A DNA stretch of 47,749 nt from Purshia tridentata (taxonomy: Eukaryota > Streptophyta > Magnoliopsida > Rosales > Rosaceae): positions 514 to 48,262 of the forward strand of contig QANT01008117.1 in assembly GCA_003254885.1 (NCBI GenBank), given 5' to 3'. Below the pieces are notes generated by a model. It did not search any database and was not told the DNA's origin. It saw nothing but the letters and a program-made list of their open reading frames with translations. The translations under genes and the position numbers were made by a program. Positions 34,905-46,555 of the stretch are shown here, in pieces (within the stretch, counting starts at the first letter, position 1; each line of letters starts with the position of its first letter).

Positions 34905-35381
34905 ATACTGCCATGCAGTATTATAGTCACACACAATAATTTATTTAATTTTTAAGTCTTTTCTATTTACAACCCAATAATTTATAGTCCAATTTCCTTT
35001 TTTAGTGTATTATTAATTTTTTTTTTTTGGTGTGCTATTTTGAAATGGAGAAAAAGAGGAGTCCTAGTGTTGAAGGTGACACATTCCTATATTGCACAAA
35101 GCCATCCACTCCAAATTTCGACATTTCGACTTGCTCGGAGTGATTATTTTATGGTTGTACTATTTGATGTTAAAGTAATAAAAAAGCGCACGTTGCTGTT
35201 TTCTTTTTAATAAATAAAATAAAATTGATAGACTGACTGGGGTGTGGTCGATCACACCCAAGACTTTCTACTGTAATAAAACGTAAAAAATATTGAATAA
35301 TATTGCAAATAAATTAAAAAAAAAAAGGAAAGTGAGAGAGAGAATCATAGAAGAAACAAAGACTGGAAGACTGGGAAGAAG
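34905..35381 (+). promoter_or_regulatory. Kinase promoter and 5' UTR start, copy 1 of a duplication
   Basis: This block upstream of the Raf-like kinase gene is repeated at 46556-47749. Matched strings include 'gaggagtcctagtgttgaag', 'ggtgtggtcgatcacaccc', 'aataatattgcaaataaatt' and 'agactggaagactggg'. The last 60-80 bp are probably transcribed leader. A leader intron, 35459-35999 (GT-AG), would place the kinase ATG 128 bp after its acceptor. Confidence 0.8.
35240..35259. promoter_or_regulatory. Palindrome GGGTGTG-N6-CACACCC in the kinase promoter
   Basis: Arms of 7 bp match perfectly around GTCGAT. All 20 bases are unchanged in the second promoter copy at 47605-47624, whereas bases around it have drifted. 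A dimeric transcription-factor site is possible; the factor is unknown. Confidence 0.55.
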
Positions 35382-36127
35382 GAAGGGGTCTTTGTGTCCT
35401 TCCCGTGTGGTCGATTCCGTTCGATCTCCCTTTAATCGGAGTCTTACCGTTGATTGAGGTACGTATCAATCCATGGAATTATCAGATTAGTGGGTTTCAT
35501 CCGTGTTCTTCATGTAGCTTGCGGAAATTTAGCTCACAGTTTTCGGGGCTCAGAATGAATTTCCAATTTTTTTCTTGACTTTCTATATTCTTGTTCATGA
35601 CAATTAACTTGCGATTTTGTTCAAATTCTTTCTTTCTTTGGTCCTTTCCTTACAATTGATTTTGGTCTACTCTTTTTGGGAAAATTGTTATGATTGGCTG
35701 CGCTGATTCTGTATTAATAATCATTAATATTCCATAAATTAGTTTATTTGTCGTCTTGATTGAGATGATTTGGACTGAATCAAGCTACAAGTTCCCATTT
35801 TGGGTTCACATAAACTTCGGAATTAAGCTTTAATGCTGCTAGTCTTAGTCCTAGGGAGTCTTGTCGTCTACATTTTCCACGTATGGTAATGGAAATCCTA
35901 TTATCGTAATCATAGGAATCTCTACTTTTATGATTCCATCTTGGGAAAACCGTATTGATTCGACTCTTAACAGATTTCGCGGCTCAATTTTGGTTTCAGG
36001 ATTTTGGGAAAGAAGGGGTGGTTGAGTTTGATATTTGAAATTTCGGATGCTGAACAATAAACAAGTACAAGTATAAGCAAGTTGGGCAGCTTGCACAGAA
36101 GGTTTTGCTTTTCTGAGGGATAAGGAA

Positions 36128-39100
36128 ATGGAGGGCGGTGCGAAATTCCCTGGGATTATAGGTGGTCTGAACACCCATGACAACAACTACTATGATTTGC
36201 CCCAAGGCTTTTACCACAAACTCCATGAGGGTGAGGGTACCAACATGTCCCTTGACAGTATGCAAACTAGCAATGATGGCGGCTCTGTTGCCATGTCTAT
36301 TGATAACAGCAGTGTCGCTTCCAATACCAATGATTCCCACACTCGCATCTTGAACCACCAAGGGCTCAGGCGACGTGCACATGACAACTACTCTGTTGCA
36401 CAAAGTGTTAACCGCCGAGGAAGAGTCACACATGCTCTTAGTGACGATCAGCTTGCTCGGGCTCTAATGGACAGCAATTCTCAGACGGAGGGACTTGAGA
36501 ATTATGAGGACTGGACAATCGACTTAAGGAAGCTAAACATGGGTGAACCTTTTGCACAAGGTGCTTTTGGAAAGCTATACAAAGGGACATACAACGGTGA
36601 GGATGTTGCTATCAAAATTTTGGAGAGGCCTGAAAATGACCTAGAAAGGGCTCAGGTTATGGAGCAACAGTTTCAGCAGGAAGTCAAGATGCTGGCTACA
36701 TTGAAGCATCCAAACATAGTTCGTTTTATTGGTGCCTGCCGTAAACCAATGGTTTGGTGTATTGTAACGGAGTATGCTAAGGGCGGTTCAGTTAGACAGT
36801 TCTTGGCGAGGCGGCAGAACCGATCAGTTCCGTTGAAATTAGCAGTCAAGCAAGCTTTGGATGTCGCAAGGGGGATTGCATATGTTCATGGGTTCGGGCT
36901 GATTCACAGGGATTTAAAATCTGACAACCTGTTGATTTCTTCAGACAAATCAATAAAAATTGCTGATTTTGGGGTTGCTCGTATTGAGGTGCAGACGGAA
37001 GGAATGACACCAGAGACTGGGACATACCGCTGGATGGCTCCGTAAGACTTTTCCACTCTTTATCTACGATATTGGGGTTCTTTCTACTCTATTAATTTTT
37101 AAACAGGTTATACTTCATTTGCCGATGCCTACCAGTATTATTAAATTTCAGACCTTAATTATATGAAGCCAAAGGTATTGCATGCAATATAAATGCGGAG
37201 TCTACTCACATTACTCTCCCCGTACCAGATATTAAGTTATCATACTTGATATGGTGGGGTAATTAGAATTGGTCTTGGATCCTCTTGACCATAAACCTCT
37301 TCTGTGGGAATCTATATTCAATAGAGTGAATTATTTTGGCCGATTGCTCTACCAGTCTCATTCATTTTTATATTCCAATTTTCTTTAGATGCTAATATCA
37401 TCCTTATTGTTTAAACTCGTTTTTCCTCTGTTTTCTTCTCTTTTCCATTCCAGTTTTATTCGTAGATCGTACTCTCCTGTTGAATGGATAACTGAAATGC
37501 TGTCATATAAGTTACTGTTGTTTGGTTATGCCATTGTGCTCCGATTAAAGTGAAACTTTATGTGAATTAGAATCTATTTTTTATGAGACCATAAGCCCTT
37601 ATTAGATATCTATTAATATAGCAAAATTACTTTCTACGTCATTTGATTTTGCCTTTAGGGCATGATTTATATGCCTTTAAAGTGTCTTGTATTAACTATG
37701 GGCATCATGTATATGCCTTTTAAGTGCATCATTTATATGCCTTTAAAGTGCATCATTTATTTTCTTTTTGTTTATGTCTTGGAAATTATAACCAGTTTGC
37801 CTCACGTGTTTGTAAATCTATTGTGGCTGGGATATTTGAAGTTTTTTTTTCACTTTCTTGTTTTACATAATAACTTGCTGGAACGATATCAAAGGAAACG
37901 GTGGGCTAGGTTGTATGGACATTTTCAATGCGGTTTCTTTTTTGGGGTCTGAAACGTGGTTCACTAGATTCGCCTAAACCAAGGCAAAACAAAGTTAAAG
38001 CAGGAGGTAAAAGATAAAGAGGCTAACCAAGATTAGCATGTGAAGAACTAATGTTTAAGACTTGCAAGAAAATAGATACAATAAGATATATTGCATATAG
38101 TTGAATAGATGGAAGATAAGAATACATGTGATTACTCTGTATGATTACAAAAGTAAGGATCATTTGTTGGCTTGGACTCTGAGGGTTTCTTTTTGACATG
38201 CTACTGGATGTTGCATACACCAATTAGCAAAAATCTGGACATGGTGACAACCATCGGTGTCTTTGCGAATCAGTTATTTCAACCCTTTATCTGAATGCAA
38301 AATATCCATAAGAGGATACAAAAAACTAAGAAATAGTAGCTACTTTCTATTTTTATGGCAATAATACATAACATTACTAAAATTATGCACAATTTACCCA
38401 TTTTAATCACTCGTTTATGTATTTGATAGCATTTGGAATGGGTAGCTTGATAACCATTCGTGTTTTAGCATGATAGCATGGGGTGATCAAATAGATTCGT
38501 TACTAGAGGTACATGTAGTCTGTCCAAAAATAAAGTACATCAGTTATGGGGAATGAGAGCCAGAAAAACTGATTTGCTGGTTAGGTTTGTAATATTTGTG
38601 TCTTTTCAATTGTAAATCAAATTGTTCCATCAGGTTTCTTTGATTTTCAGTCTTATCTTGAAAACTTTTAATTGGAGTTTTCTTGATTAAGTTTTTATTG
38701 TACAGAATGAGGATGAAACTTAAAGATTGCCTCTCTTTTTACTGTGTTTAAAATGTAAATTAATAATGATATTTCATCAATCTGTAACAATTTTAAATGC
38801 TTGCAACTAGCATTATCTGATTTTTTATTGGTTTTTTCTTAAACTTCCTACTTTTTTGGTGTGGGCTATTGGAGTGCATTGCTTTATTATATGGCTTTCT
38901 GCAGGGAGATGATCCAGCATAGGAACTACACGCAGAAAGTTGATGTTTATAGCTTTGGGATTGTTCTTTGGGAACTTATTACAGGGATGCTTCCGTTCCA
39001 GAACATGACAGCAGTACAGGCAGCATTTGCAGTTGTCAATAAGGGTGTTCGACCAATCATTCCCAGTGACTGCTTACCTGCTCTTGCTGAGATCATGACG

Positions 39101-39244
39101 AGATGCTGGGATGCCAACCCTGATGTCAGGCCGCCCTTCACTGAAGTTGTGAGAATGCTTGAGAGTGCCGAGGCTGAGATCATGACAACTGTTCGCAAGG
39201 CTCGTTTCAGGTGTTGCTTGACCCAACCAATGACAGCAGACTGA
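36128..39244 (+). CDS. Raf-like serine/threonine/tyrosine protein kinase, STY13/Raf22/Raf28 group
   Basis: Two coding exons, 36128-37041 and 38905-39244, with a GT-AG intron and the join inside a proline codon, give 417 aa. The N-terminal 1-130 is Ser/Asn-rich ([20 protein letters not shown], and [14 protein letters not shown]). The kinase domain (about 135-400) shows the glycine loop [15 protein letters not shown] with Lys163, Glu185, gatekeeper Thr214, the catalytic HRDLKSDN (260-267), DFG (280-282) and GTYRWMAPE. The second exon adds [15 protein letters not shown] and [11 protein letters not shown]. All catalytic residues are intact. Arabidopsis At4g31170 and At2g24360 have the same layout, about 412 aa. 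These are cytosolic subgroup C Raf-like kinases linked to stress, light and ABA responses. A 5' UTR intron (35459-35999) is likely. The kinase family is certain; substrates are not shown by sequence. Confidence 0.95.
37655..37762. repeat. Tandem repeat in the kinase intron, unit about 24-35 bp
   Basis: 'catcatttatatgccttta' and 'aagtgcatcattta' recur three to four times with small changes in 37655-37762. Short ORFs through it are artefacts. Confidence 0.75.
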
Positions 39245-40610
39245 CACCAGAACAAAAGAATGGAAAAGAAAATAGTTATCTATGACTATAACATAAAGAG
39301 AAAAAGAAATGGGAAAGGAGAAAAAGAGGTGAGAGAAGTAATTATATGGTAGCCTTGTGTATTTATCAGGTTTTATTTCCTTGTTAAGATAGAAAAGCAA
39401 AGTGTTACTAAAAATATTTGGTTGTTGGGTCTCTATTTTAATGAATTTATGTTGTTGAATGAGTAATAGGGGAGGAGAATTGATGTGTATGAATGCATTT
39501 CCTTTCTTTCTATGTATTGACTCTTCTTGCATAGTTCTATTCTCCAAAAAAAAAAAAATACAGCTGGTTTTGTGCCTCCTTGCCCTGTCAAGCGAAAGCC
39601 CTAACACTTTTGATTGGGCAAACAATTAGTCCCGGGATTTGGGGAACAATTTCTGTCAAATGTTACTGGTCGGATGGGGTTGATGAGGTTGTTGGTTGCT
39701 TTGATGTACCATTGCCCTCCATGGAGCTGTAGATCCTGATGAGGTCGTTGGTTGCGTTGATGGACCATTGCCGTGGACATGACCGTGGACCTATTTCTTT
39801 ATTTAGGGTTTATATGCATGGATAAATATCATAGGCAGATTAGACACTAACCAACATATATAAGTAGATCAAATTGATATCAATATCGATCAAAAATCAA
39901 AATAAAAAGAAGTAAGAGGAAGAGAAATAATTAAGCATATAACCATGCCAAGATCAAATCGCATTCCAATGCCCAACACGAGATCAAATTCTATGACAAA
40001 ATTTTCTTCACCCTCTTAAATAACTCACGAAAGAATGGGTCACATTGATAACGTGTTATAAAGTAGGATAAAAGATGCAAAGAACGCAGGAGAAAAATAG
40101 GGAGAATTCACATTGTGTTTTTTATTTTTTTTGTTGATAATACATAGTGTAACCTCTATATATAGGCTCTAAGATGATGAGGGTTACTTGGAGATCACTC
40201 CTAAATTATCTGGGGCTAAGAATAAATGATTTTGATAATTACAATATTAAAACAACAAAGTTATATTTACCATATTTTCATATTATAATTTTATACCACT
40301 TTACATAGTAATCTACGTGACATTTATATATTAGACACTTAAAAAAAAAAACTCTAAGAATAAAGAAAAATCTTATATAGTACAATGATAACATATAAGA
40401 TAGTAAAAAAAATATTGTAAATATAGTATTATTGATAGTCAAAATACACCCAAATACATAATTGTGGACAGCCGCATACATACCAACATTTACATCATAT
40501 ATAATATAACGCAATGGGCCTCTATATAATTTATATTTATATTACATAAATAAATCTTAAAGAAAAATAAAATGCATTGTGCAAATGTCACTGTTATAAA
40601 TTATATTTTA
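39245..40610. other. 3' flank of the kinase gene and spacer
   Basis: The kinase 3' UTR runs to perhaps 39560 (A-run at 39547). A small repeat 'gatgaggt.gttggttg' lies at 39680-39770. The part at 40045-40210 ('tgataacgtgttataaagta' to 'tatataggctctaagatgat') resembles a copia LTR, but no second end was found. The rest is AT-rich. Confidence 0.4.
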
Positions 40611-40619
40611 CATATATTA

Positions 40620-43600
40620 TAATACAATTCTACCGGGCACTATTTACACTGCTTATTCTGCACTGTTTATAAACTGTTTACAATGAAAAAGCGATTTTGC
40701 CTTTCATTGGGCCTTTAATTCTTAGTCAGCTTTTCACGTTTCTTTTGATTGTCATTATAGCTTTAGTTGTGCCCCTTTCTGTCTTTTGAACTCTTTTCTG
40801 TTTTTACCCTTCTTTCTTTCATTTATTACGTTTGTTGCCATTCCTTCTATTTTTTGTTGTGCCTTCTCACATCCACAAAATTTTTTGATTTGATGGCATT
40901 GTTGTGGTTAGGGGTTTTGTGTGTGTACTCTATGGTCATTGGGTTGTGATCAGATCTGTATACATCACAAATATCACCTGGACTTTCCAGAAAAAGGAAA
41001 GGGAGAGAGAAAGGAGAGAACGACCTGCCACCTATGCGGTCGGAACTTCACTGTCCGGCGACGCCAGGCCCCCCCATCTGTCGGAAAAGGATCCTCTCCA
41101 ATCTGTCATCATAGCCCGCACCGCTCATTCGCCGTGAGGTTGCGGTACTGTTCACACTGTAGCTTAGGAATAGTGGTCTGACGGTTTTGCCCCTGCCTCT
41201 TTTCCTTTTTTACGTGCCTTGCCATTGACCTGTAATTCGATCACTGCACTCACGATCTCTCTGCTCTCTCTTCTCCCTTCTCTCTCCTCCCTTTCTCACC
41301 GTCCCATCTTTCTCTAGCAATATCGCCGCCGTCCGGCAGCCAAAGGAGACCTTCTTCTATTCCTTCTCTTCCTTCCCCAGCCCATGGATCTTCCAGAAAC
41401 AGCCTATAACCCCTGTGCGTGTTGAGAAAGAGAGAGGCTGAGCGAAGAAGTCTGGGTTTGGTTGAGAAGGGAAACAAACTGTGGGGCGTGTTGAGAGAGA
41501 CGGAGGCTGTGAAAGAAGGAGAGGGAGGTCGTGAGGTGGAGAATTTTGGTGGGCTCTTTACCAAATGAGATGAGGAGTTTACTGTTGGCTCTTGATCTGC
41601 CCATTTCCTTGATTTCTTTCTGGGATAGTGGGATGCAAACCTGCCCGTTCCTCTGGTCTTGCTGTGCTTTAGATAAGTTTCCTTCAATTTTGATTTGCTT
41701 CTCGCATATTGCTTTCTATTTGCTGGTTTTGTGTTTCTGCTGGGTAAAGGTAATCACAGTTGTTTGAGAAACTTTTCGTTTAGTTTTCAATTTTTGTTTC
41801 TTTTTTTCCTTGGTGATGTTAGATTTTTTATTTTTCTGTCTTTGTTGATTTCTTACGTCTGCTCTTGGGTGGATACTTTGTTGCTTTGAAGTAATTGGTG
41901 AGTAATATAAATCTTCAGTTTTCTACTTCACGGGTCTGTTTCTTTTCTACTGTTTCTTCAATTTCTATCTGTTTATGCCTCATTATTTTTTTTGTATGTA
42001 TGCGCATCTATTCTTCAATCTAGGTTTTGGCTTCCGAGTCGGGTGCTTCAGACCCTTGACTCATTCTTGGCGAGCTGATGAGGTTAGCACAGCCTCCTCT
42101 CCTCTTCTTTATCTCCTCTCCTCTCCTCCATCATTTCATTTTGGATCATTTTTGAGACATTTCCATTAAGAAACCAGCAGTAGCTTTGTGCATAATTTCG
42201 CCCAGTTTTAGATTTGCTACTAATTATATTTGGCTACTCAGAAGATACCCTGTTGATATTGAAGGTATTTTTTTTATTAAATTCATCTCTGAAAATTGTT
42301 TTTACTTTTATTCTAATTTTTATTATTGCTTCTCACTATCTATTACGAAATTCTGAATCTTAAAACTTTGCCTTTTTTGGGACAGTATATGTTATTACAT
42401 AACTTAATGTTAGTATAATAGCAGAATATGTCAAAACTAATCATTTTCATTAAGTTTTACACATGTCTAAGATTAAGTTTCAGAATATGCCATACCATAG
42501 ATTAGACTAGATTAAGCTAATTCCATACCATGTCAACCGTAAACATTGAACATCTATTTGTCTCTGCCCGATTAATTTACAGAAACCATAAAAGATTACA
42601 AAAGCACATGGAGATGTGAAAATCACAAAAATTATTAGTTCCCTACTAAAATAAGTTCATTTATAATAAGCCTTAAAGCTCTTAACCTTTTGTATCAGAA
42701 TTGATAGAGGCCCAAATCCGAAGAACTTCTTTATTCACAAAATCAATAACTGGAGGAAGAGATGGAATTTAGGGGGGGGGGGGGAGAGAAAGAGAGAGAG
42801 TAATGGTGGGAGAAGGGAATGAAACTGCAAATTCATTTTTTGTTTGTTTGGAAAGGGATAGCACTGGGAAGGTGGGGTGACACTGTTTTATCACACACAC
42901 CTCTAATATTTTATTGATCTGTTAATTTGCACAATGTCTTCATAATTTTGTTCCCAATTTGTTAATTTCTGTCTGCATTTGCTTGAGTGAACCTTTTTGT
43001 TAATTGATGTGTTGTCCTTTTCACAGGTATTGGTAATTTCTTAGCTGCATTTATGCTACCCAACTTTATATATTATCTTCGTTTGGGTATAACTGGTGCA
43101 GCCATTTCTAGTGTTATATCTTAGTATGTGATTTTCAATAGATTTTCAATAGATTTTCTTTTATCATACCTTCTTTTGGCTTTACTTAGCAAATAAACAT
43201 TCTAAAATTTTTGCCCCTAATAATAAGAACAATACTTAATATATGGGAGTTTGGGCATGCGAGTGCTCATCCTCTTATACCTATTACAATTTACAATAAA
43301 TTTTTTTCATCTCTTTTTATAACTTTCTCTCACCCTGTCCGACTTAGATAACTCTTGACAATTTCCCCATGGAGGCATTTAAAATTAAGTAGACCAAAAG
43401 TCCAAAACATCCCAGAATTTGTGGAGGAAAGAAACCATCAAAGCCAATATTGTTGATTTAAGCACCAAAAAGCCATTGCTGATTCATTTAAGATGCATCA
43501 GTATAGAATTCATTAGTTTCTTCCAGTATTTCAATTGGATCTAATTTTCAAGTGTTTGTACAGTTTAGATATGTTTATGCCATCTTTGTCATCGCCTTTT

Positions 43601-44836
43601 GAGGAGCTACAATTGAAGGTGTCATTTTGTACTATTATTTTGAACATCCATTTGATTGTTGTTGTGGTCAGCTATTTTTATATAAAATATTTGTCCATTG
43701 AAATAACTACCTGCAGCACTTTTAACAAAAAAAATCTATCTTTCATAGGTGTTGTTGTCCTGGTTTTACAATCGTGATCTTCAAACTTTTTAATCACGCT
43801 TTTCTATCCTATTAAGCACAAGGTCAGTTTTGTGCTGTTGTCTTGGTTTTACACGCATTTCTGTCAAAATTAACATGCCTTTCTACCTTCAGGCTTTTTG
43901 TACAATTCTACCTCTCTTTTTTTTTTTTTTCCCTTTTTTCAATTTTTCATTATCTCTCTTCACCTTACTTTCCTTGGTTTATTATGAAATTCGGTATTTC
44001 AATTCATTTTTTAGGATAGTTGAACTTCTTCTGTTATATAAGCTTCTTTAAATTGGAAGAGTTTCCTTTTTTCGATTTCATCCTCATTCTTTTGAATTTT
44101 TCTATATTAATTTTGTTATCACTCTTTTCCTAAACTCTTTTCCAATACATAATGAATTGATCTTTTTTTAGGGTTTTAAAGTTTTGCATTTTGTAAATAT
44201 ATTTTGTTACAATAATGGCTTCCAAATTTTTATACATGTACTCTATAAAGATAATTAGCTTTTGCCATACATGTAATATAATGTTTAAAAAGATCATAAT
44301 TATAGAATTTAAGATTCCTGCAGTTTTTTATGCCTTAGTTAAACATTTTGCTTTTTTTTAGAGGTTTTGTTTGATTGCATTGCTGTGACATTGTTATACC
44401 TTAAACCCAAATTTGCAACAAAGGAGAGGAACAATCTGCAGCAAAGACGCGAAAAGAAACAAGAACCCCCTGCAGAAGACAATCCTAGGGAGAAGACACC
44501 AAAGCATATCACAAATCCTCCAACAATAAAGAAGAATATTATCTTAGCATGCAATTATCTCACCAAGTTTTTGTAATATTTTTTAAGAATGCTGTTAGGT
44601 TTCTTAGTGCATGATCAATATCTTAGCATCACTAACAGTATACATTTTGTAACCTTTGCTTGGTGAACAAACAATGATGCCACTCTTTACAAACGTATAA
44701 AGATTTTCACATGTATGAAGTCTCATCTTTTTATTAAAATTATGTAAGTTTTTCATTACAATTGTATGATATGTCTACATTCTATAGACTTTTTAGACTT
44801 TTAGTACCTGCGGCATCTCGCGGGCATGATTACTAG
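40620..44836 (+). mobile_element. Helitron-derived block 2 (3' end at 44836, 5' end unresolved)
   Basis: The 3' end is CTAG (44833-44836) before T. A hairpin CCTGCG/CGCGGG (44807-44824) lies exactly 8 nt upstream of it, as in the other Helitrons here. The stretch 41130-41200 ('cgtgaggt', 'tactgttca', 'tgtagctta', 'ttgcccctgc') matches the start of the next element at 44846 onward, so a 5' terminus probably lies near 41130. Sequence from 40620 also resembles that element, so this may be two nested copies. It carries a MATE exon at 43027. No Rep/helicase is seen. Confidence 0.6.
43027..43123 (+). pseudogene. Captured MATE-transporter exon within the Helitron block
   Basis: After the acceptor-like TTCACAG the frame reads GNFLAAFMLP, then YYLRLGITGAAISSVIS, a typical plant MATE/DETOXIFICATION segment (usually ...RLGVSGAAISTVISQYV). 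The next codon, normally Gln (CAG), is TAG, and a donor-like GTATGTG follows. A second segment ending near 43617 (FMPSLSSPFEELQLK) sits where the next MATE exon would and may belong to it, but is weaker. It is an exon fragment, not a working gene. Confidence 0.6.
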
Positions 44837-45601
44837 TATATACTAAAAGGCGTGAGGTCAAGTTACTGTTCATATTGTAGCTTATGAACAATGCTTTTCC
44901 TACCGTAAAATTACTTTCTTACCCCTGCAGTCATATTTTTTGGTCGCTTGCTTTTATTATTTGGTTGATTATTGGGCCCCTTTTGGTCTTTTGCTGGCTA
45001 TTATGTTTTCATCCCTTGCCTTTCTCTTTCTTGTGCTTCTTCTCACAGAATTTTTTTATTTTGATATGCATGACATTGTGTGAATACTTATTTTGGAGGT
45101 GCCCTTTATGGTCATTCACCCTCCCTTGGCCTTTTCTCTTTCTCACTCTCTTTTTGTTCTCTTTGAGTTCCTCTCCTCACTTATGCTCAAACCCCCACTT
45201 CTCTGTCTTCACTCTCTCTCCGGTCAGTCTTTCTTTCTCTCTTTCCGAATCTTCGCTGTTTGAGAGGGATGGGGGCAAGACCACCTAGAAAGCTAGTGAC
45301 GGCGGCGGATCGAGCCAATCCAGAGGATACACATGAATGATATTTGGTTTATTAAGATATGATCAATCTTTTAACAAAGCAATAAACATAAAAAATTTTC
45401 ATCAATTCAAATTTTGTAACTTAAGCTTGGTAATAAATATTGATATCAATATTTATAAACATATTTCTATTTCAATATATATGTAAAAAGTCTCATCTTT
45501 TTTTTTTTAGATTTATTATGCCTTCAATTACAATAATATAAATTTTATTTATATTTTATAAACTCTCAACACCCACAGCATTGCGCGGGCTCGATATCTA
45601 G
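44837..45601 (+). mobile_element. Helitron-like element 3, about 765 bp
   Basis: The 3' end is CTAG (45598-45601), with a decayed hairpin at 45572-45589 (CCCACA against CGCGGG) again 8 nt upstream. It starts directly after the preceding CTAG with TATATACTAAAAGGCG, the usual Helitron head minus its leading TC. Its first 90 bp resemble 41130-41200. The ORF at 44884-45288 is low-complexity and not credible. Confidence 0.65.
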
Positions 45602-45719
45602 TATATACTATATATGCTTACTTTCATAGAATATATATGTATTATAGACGTTTGCATAGTGTATAATGATAATGAGATTTTAATTTCACTTAAAAGTTTT
45701 ATTATATTCTAATATAAAT

Positions 45720-45821
45720 GGGTAACCTGTGGCCGTAGGGAATTCGATTCCCTAGTAGAGATGCGAGGACAAGGATTTGTAGGGCAAATCAGGCACCTGC
45801 CTGCCCCATTGTCGTCCCTAA
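45720..45821. mobile_element. Second hAT-like transposon end (partial)
   Basis: The block ends 'tgccccattgtcgtcccta' (45802-45820), a diverged version of the end at 3497-3516. Only a 100-bp remnant is recognisable, and its partner end was not found. Confidence 0.4.
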
Positions 45822-46555
45822 TTCTCTCTTGAATTTGACCTATAAATTACTAGAGTTAGTTAACCACGTGTCACTCTCTAACTAATATAAATTGTAATGT
45901 TCTATGAGCAAACAGTTTTTATGGAACAGAAAAAACTATTCTGCGGATAAATTTTCTTTACTGCTTTTGTGTTCTACTAGAGAACGGGGCAATGTACTAT
46001 AAGGGGTGGGAGTGGACGAGGCGATGGAAAGGGGAGAGATAGAAAGTTGGGATCATTTGGGGCAAAAATAAAAGTTATAATAATGTAAATCCAAGAATTT
46101 ATGTAACTTCATTCACACTTAAAACTGCTAAGAATCAATTAATTTCATTTTTTCATTCCTACCCTTGCATGATACATACACAGCTAAAATTTAAATTCAA
46201 GTAAAAATAAGTTAAAAAAAATAAGTAAAGAATCTGAATCCATGATGTTGCACCTTAGTTAAATGTGATGATTACAAATAGACTCAAAATAATGGAGGCC
46301 ACAAAAGGTGGCACTTGTAAGAAGCTAAAATGCCACATTAATCAAATCAAAGCCAAATTTGTGAATCTTGAACTTTTTGAAAAATTGTTATATGTGATTG
46401 TAACACTGCTATACGGTATTACTTAATCTACATACTATAATATGAGTGAACAATGAATTATAAATTTAGGATTATGATTTATAAAGTGTTGAGATAATTA
46501 ATATTTTCCTTTAAAATATTAATAATTTTACACATGTTATAATTCTAATAAAGTG
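45822..46555. other. AT-rich spacer, nothing recognised
   Basis: No coding potential. The G-rich patch near 46000-46050 ('ggggtgggagtggacgagg') may be more of the hAT-like end. Confidence 0.4.

Noticed and set aside
36128..36433. Minus-strand ORFs of 111 and 145 aa over the kinase start
   Set aside because: They are antisense shadows of the kinase 5' UTR and first exon, with no family features.
39074..39625. 183-aa minus-strand ORF at the kinase 3' end
   Set aside because: It is antisense to conserved kinase codons and then runs through low-complexity 3' UTR.
40045..40210. Copia LTR starting TGATAACGTG
   Set aside because: Only one end looks right; no matching CA end or CACAT target duplication was found downstream, so it is only mentioned in the spacer entry.
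42772..42785. Poly-G run as a functional site
   Set aside because: A homopolymer of about 13 G next to a GA repeat; a length-unstable and error-prone spot.
44367..44576. 69-aa ORF in the Helitron block as a captured gene
   Set aside because: The Lys/Glu/Pro-rich product matches no family I recognise, and an antisense ORF of similar length overlaps it.
44884..45288. 134-aa ORF as a membrane protein
   Set aside because: T- and C-rich low-complexity DNA in a Helitron gives Phe/Leu/Ser runs; the homologous 40740-41250 region does not keep this frame.
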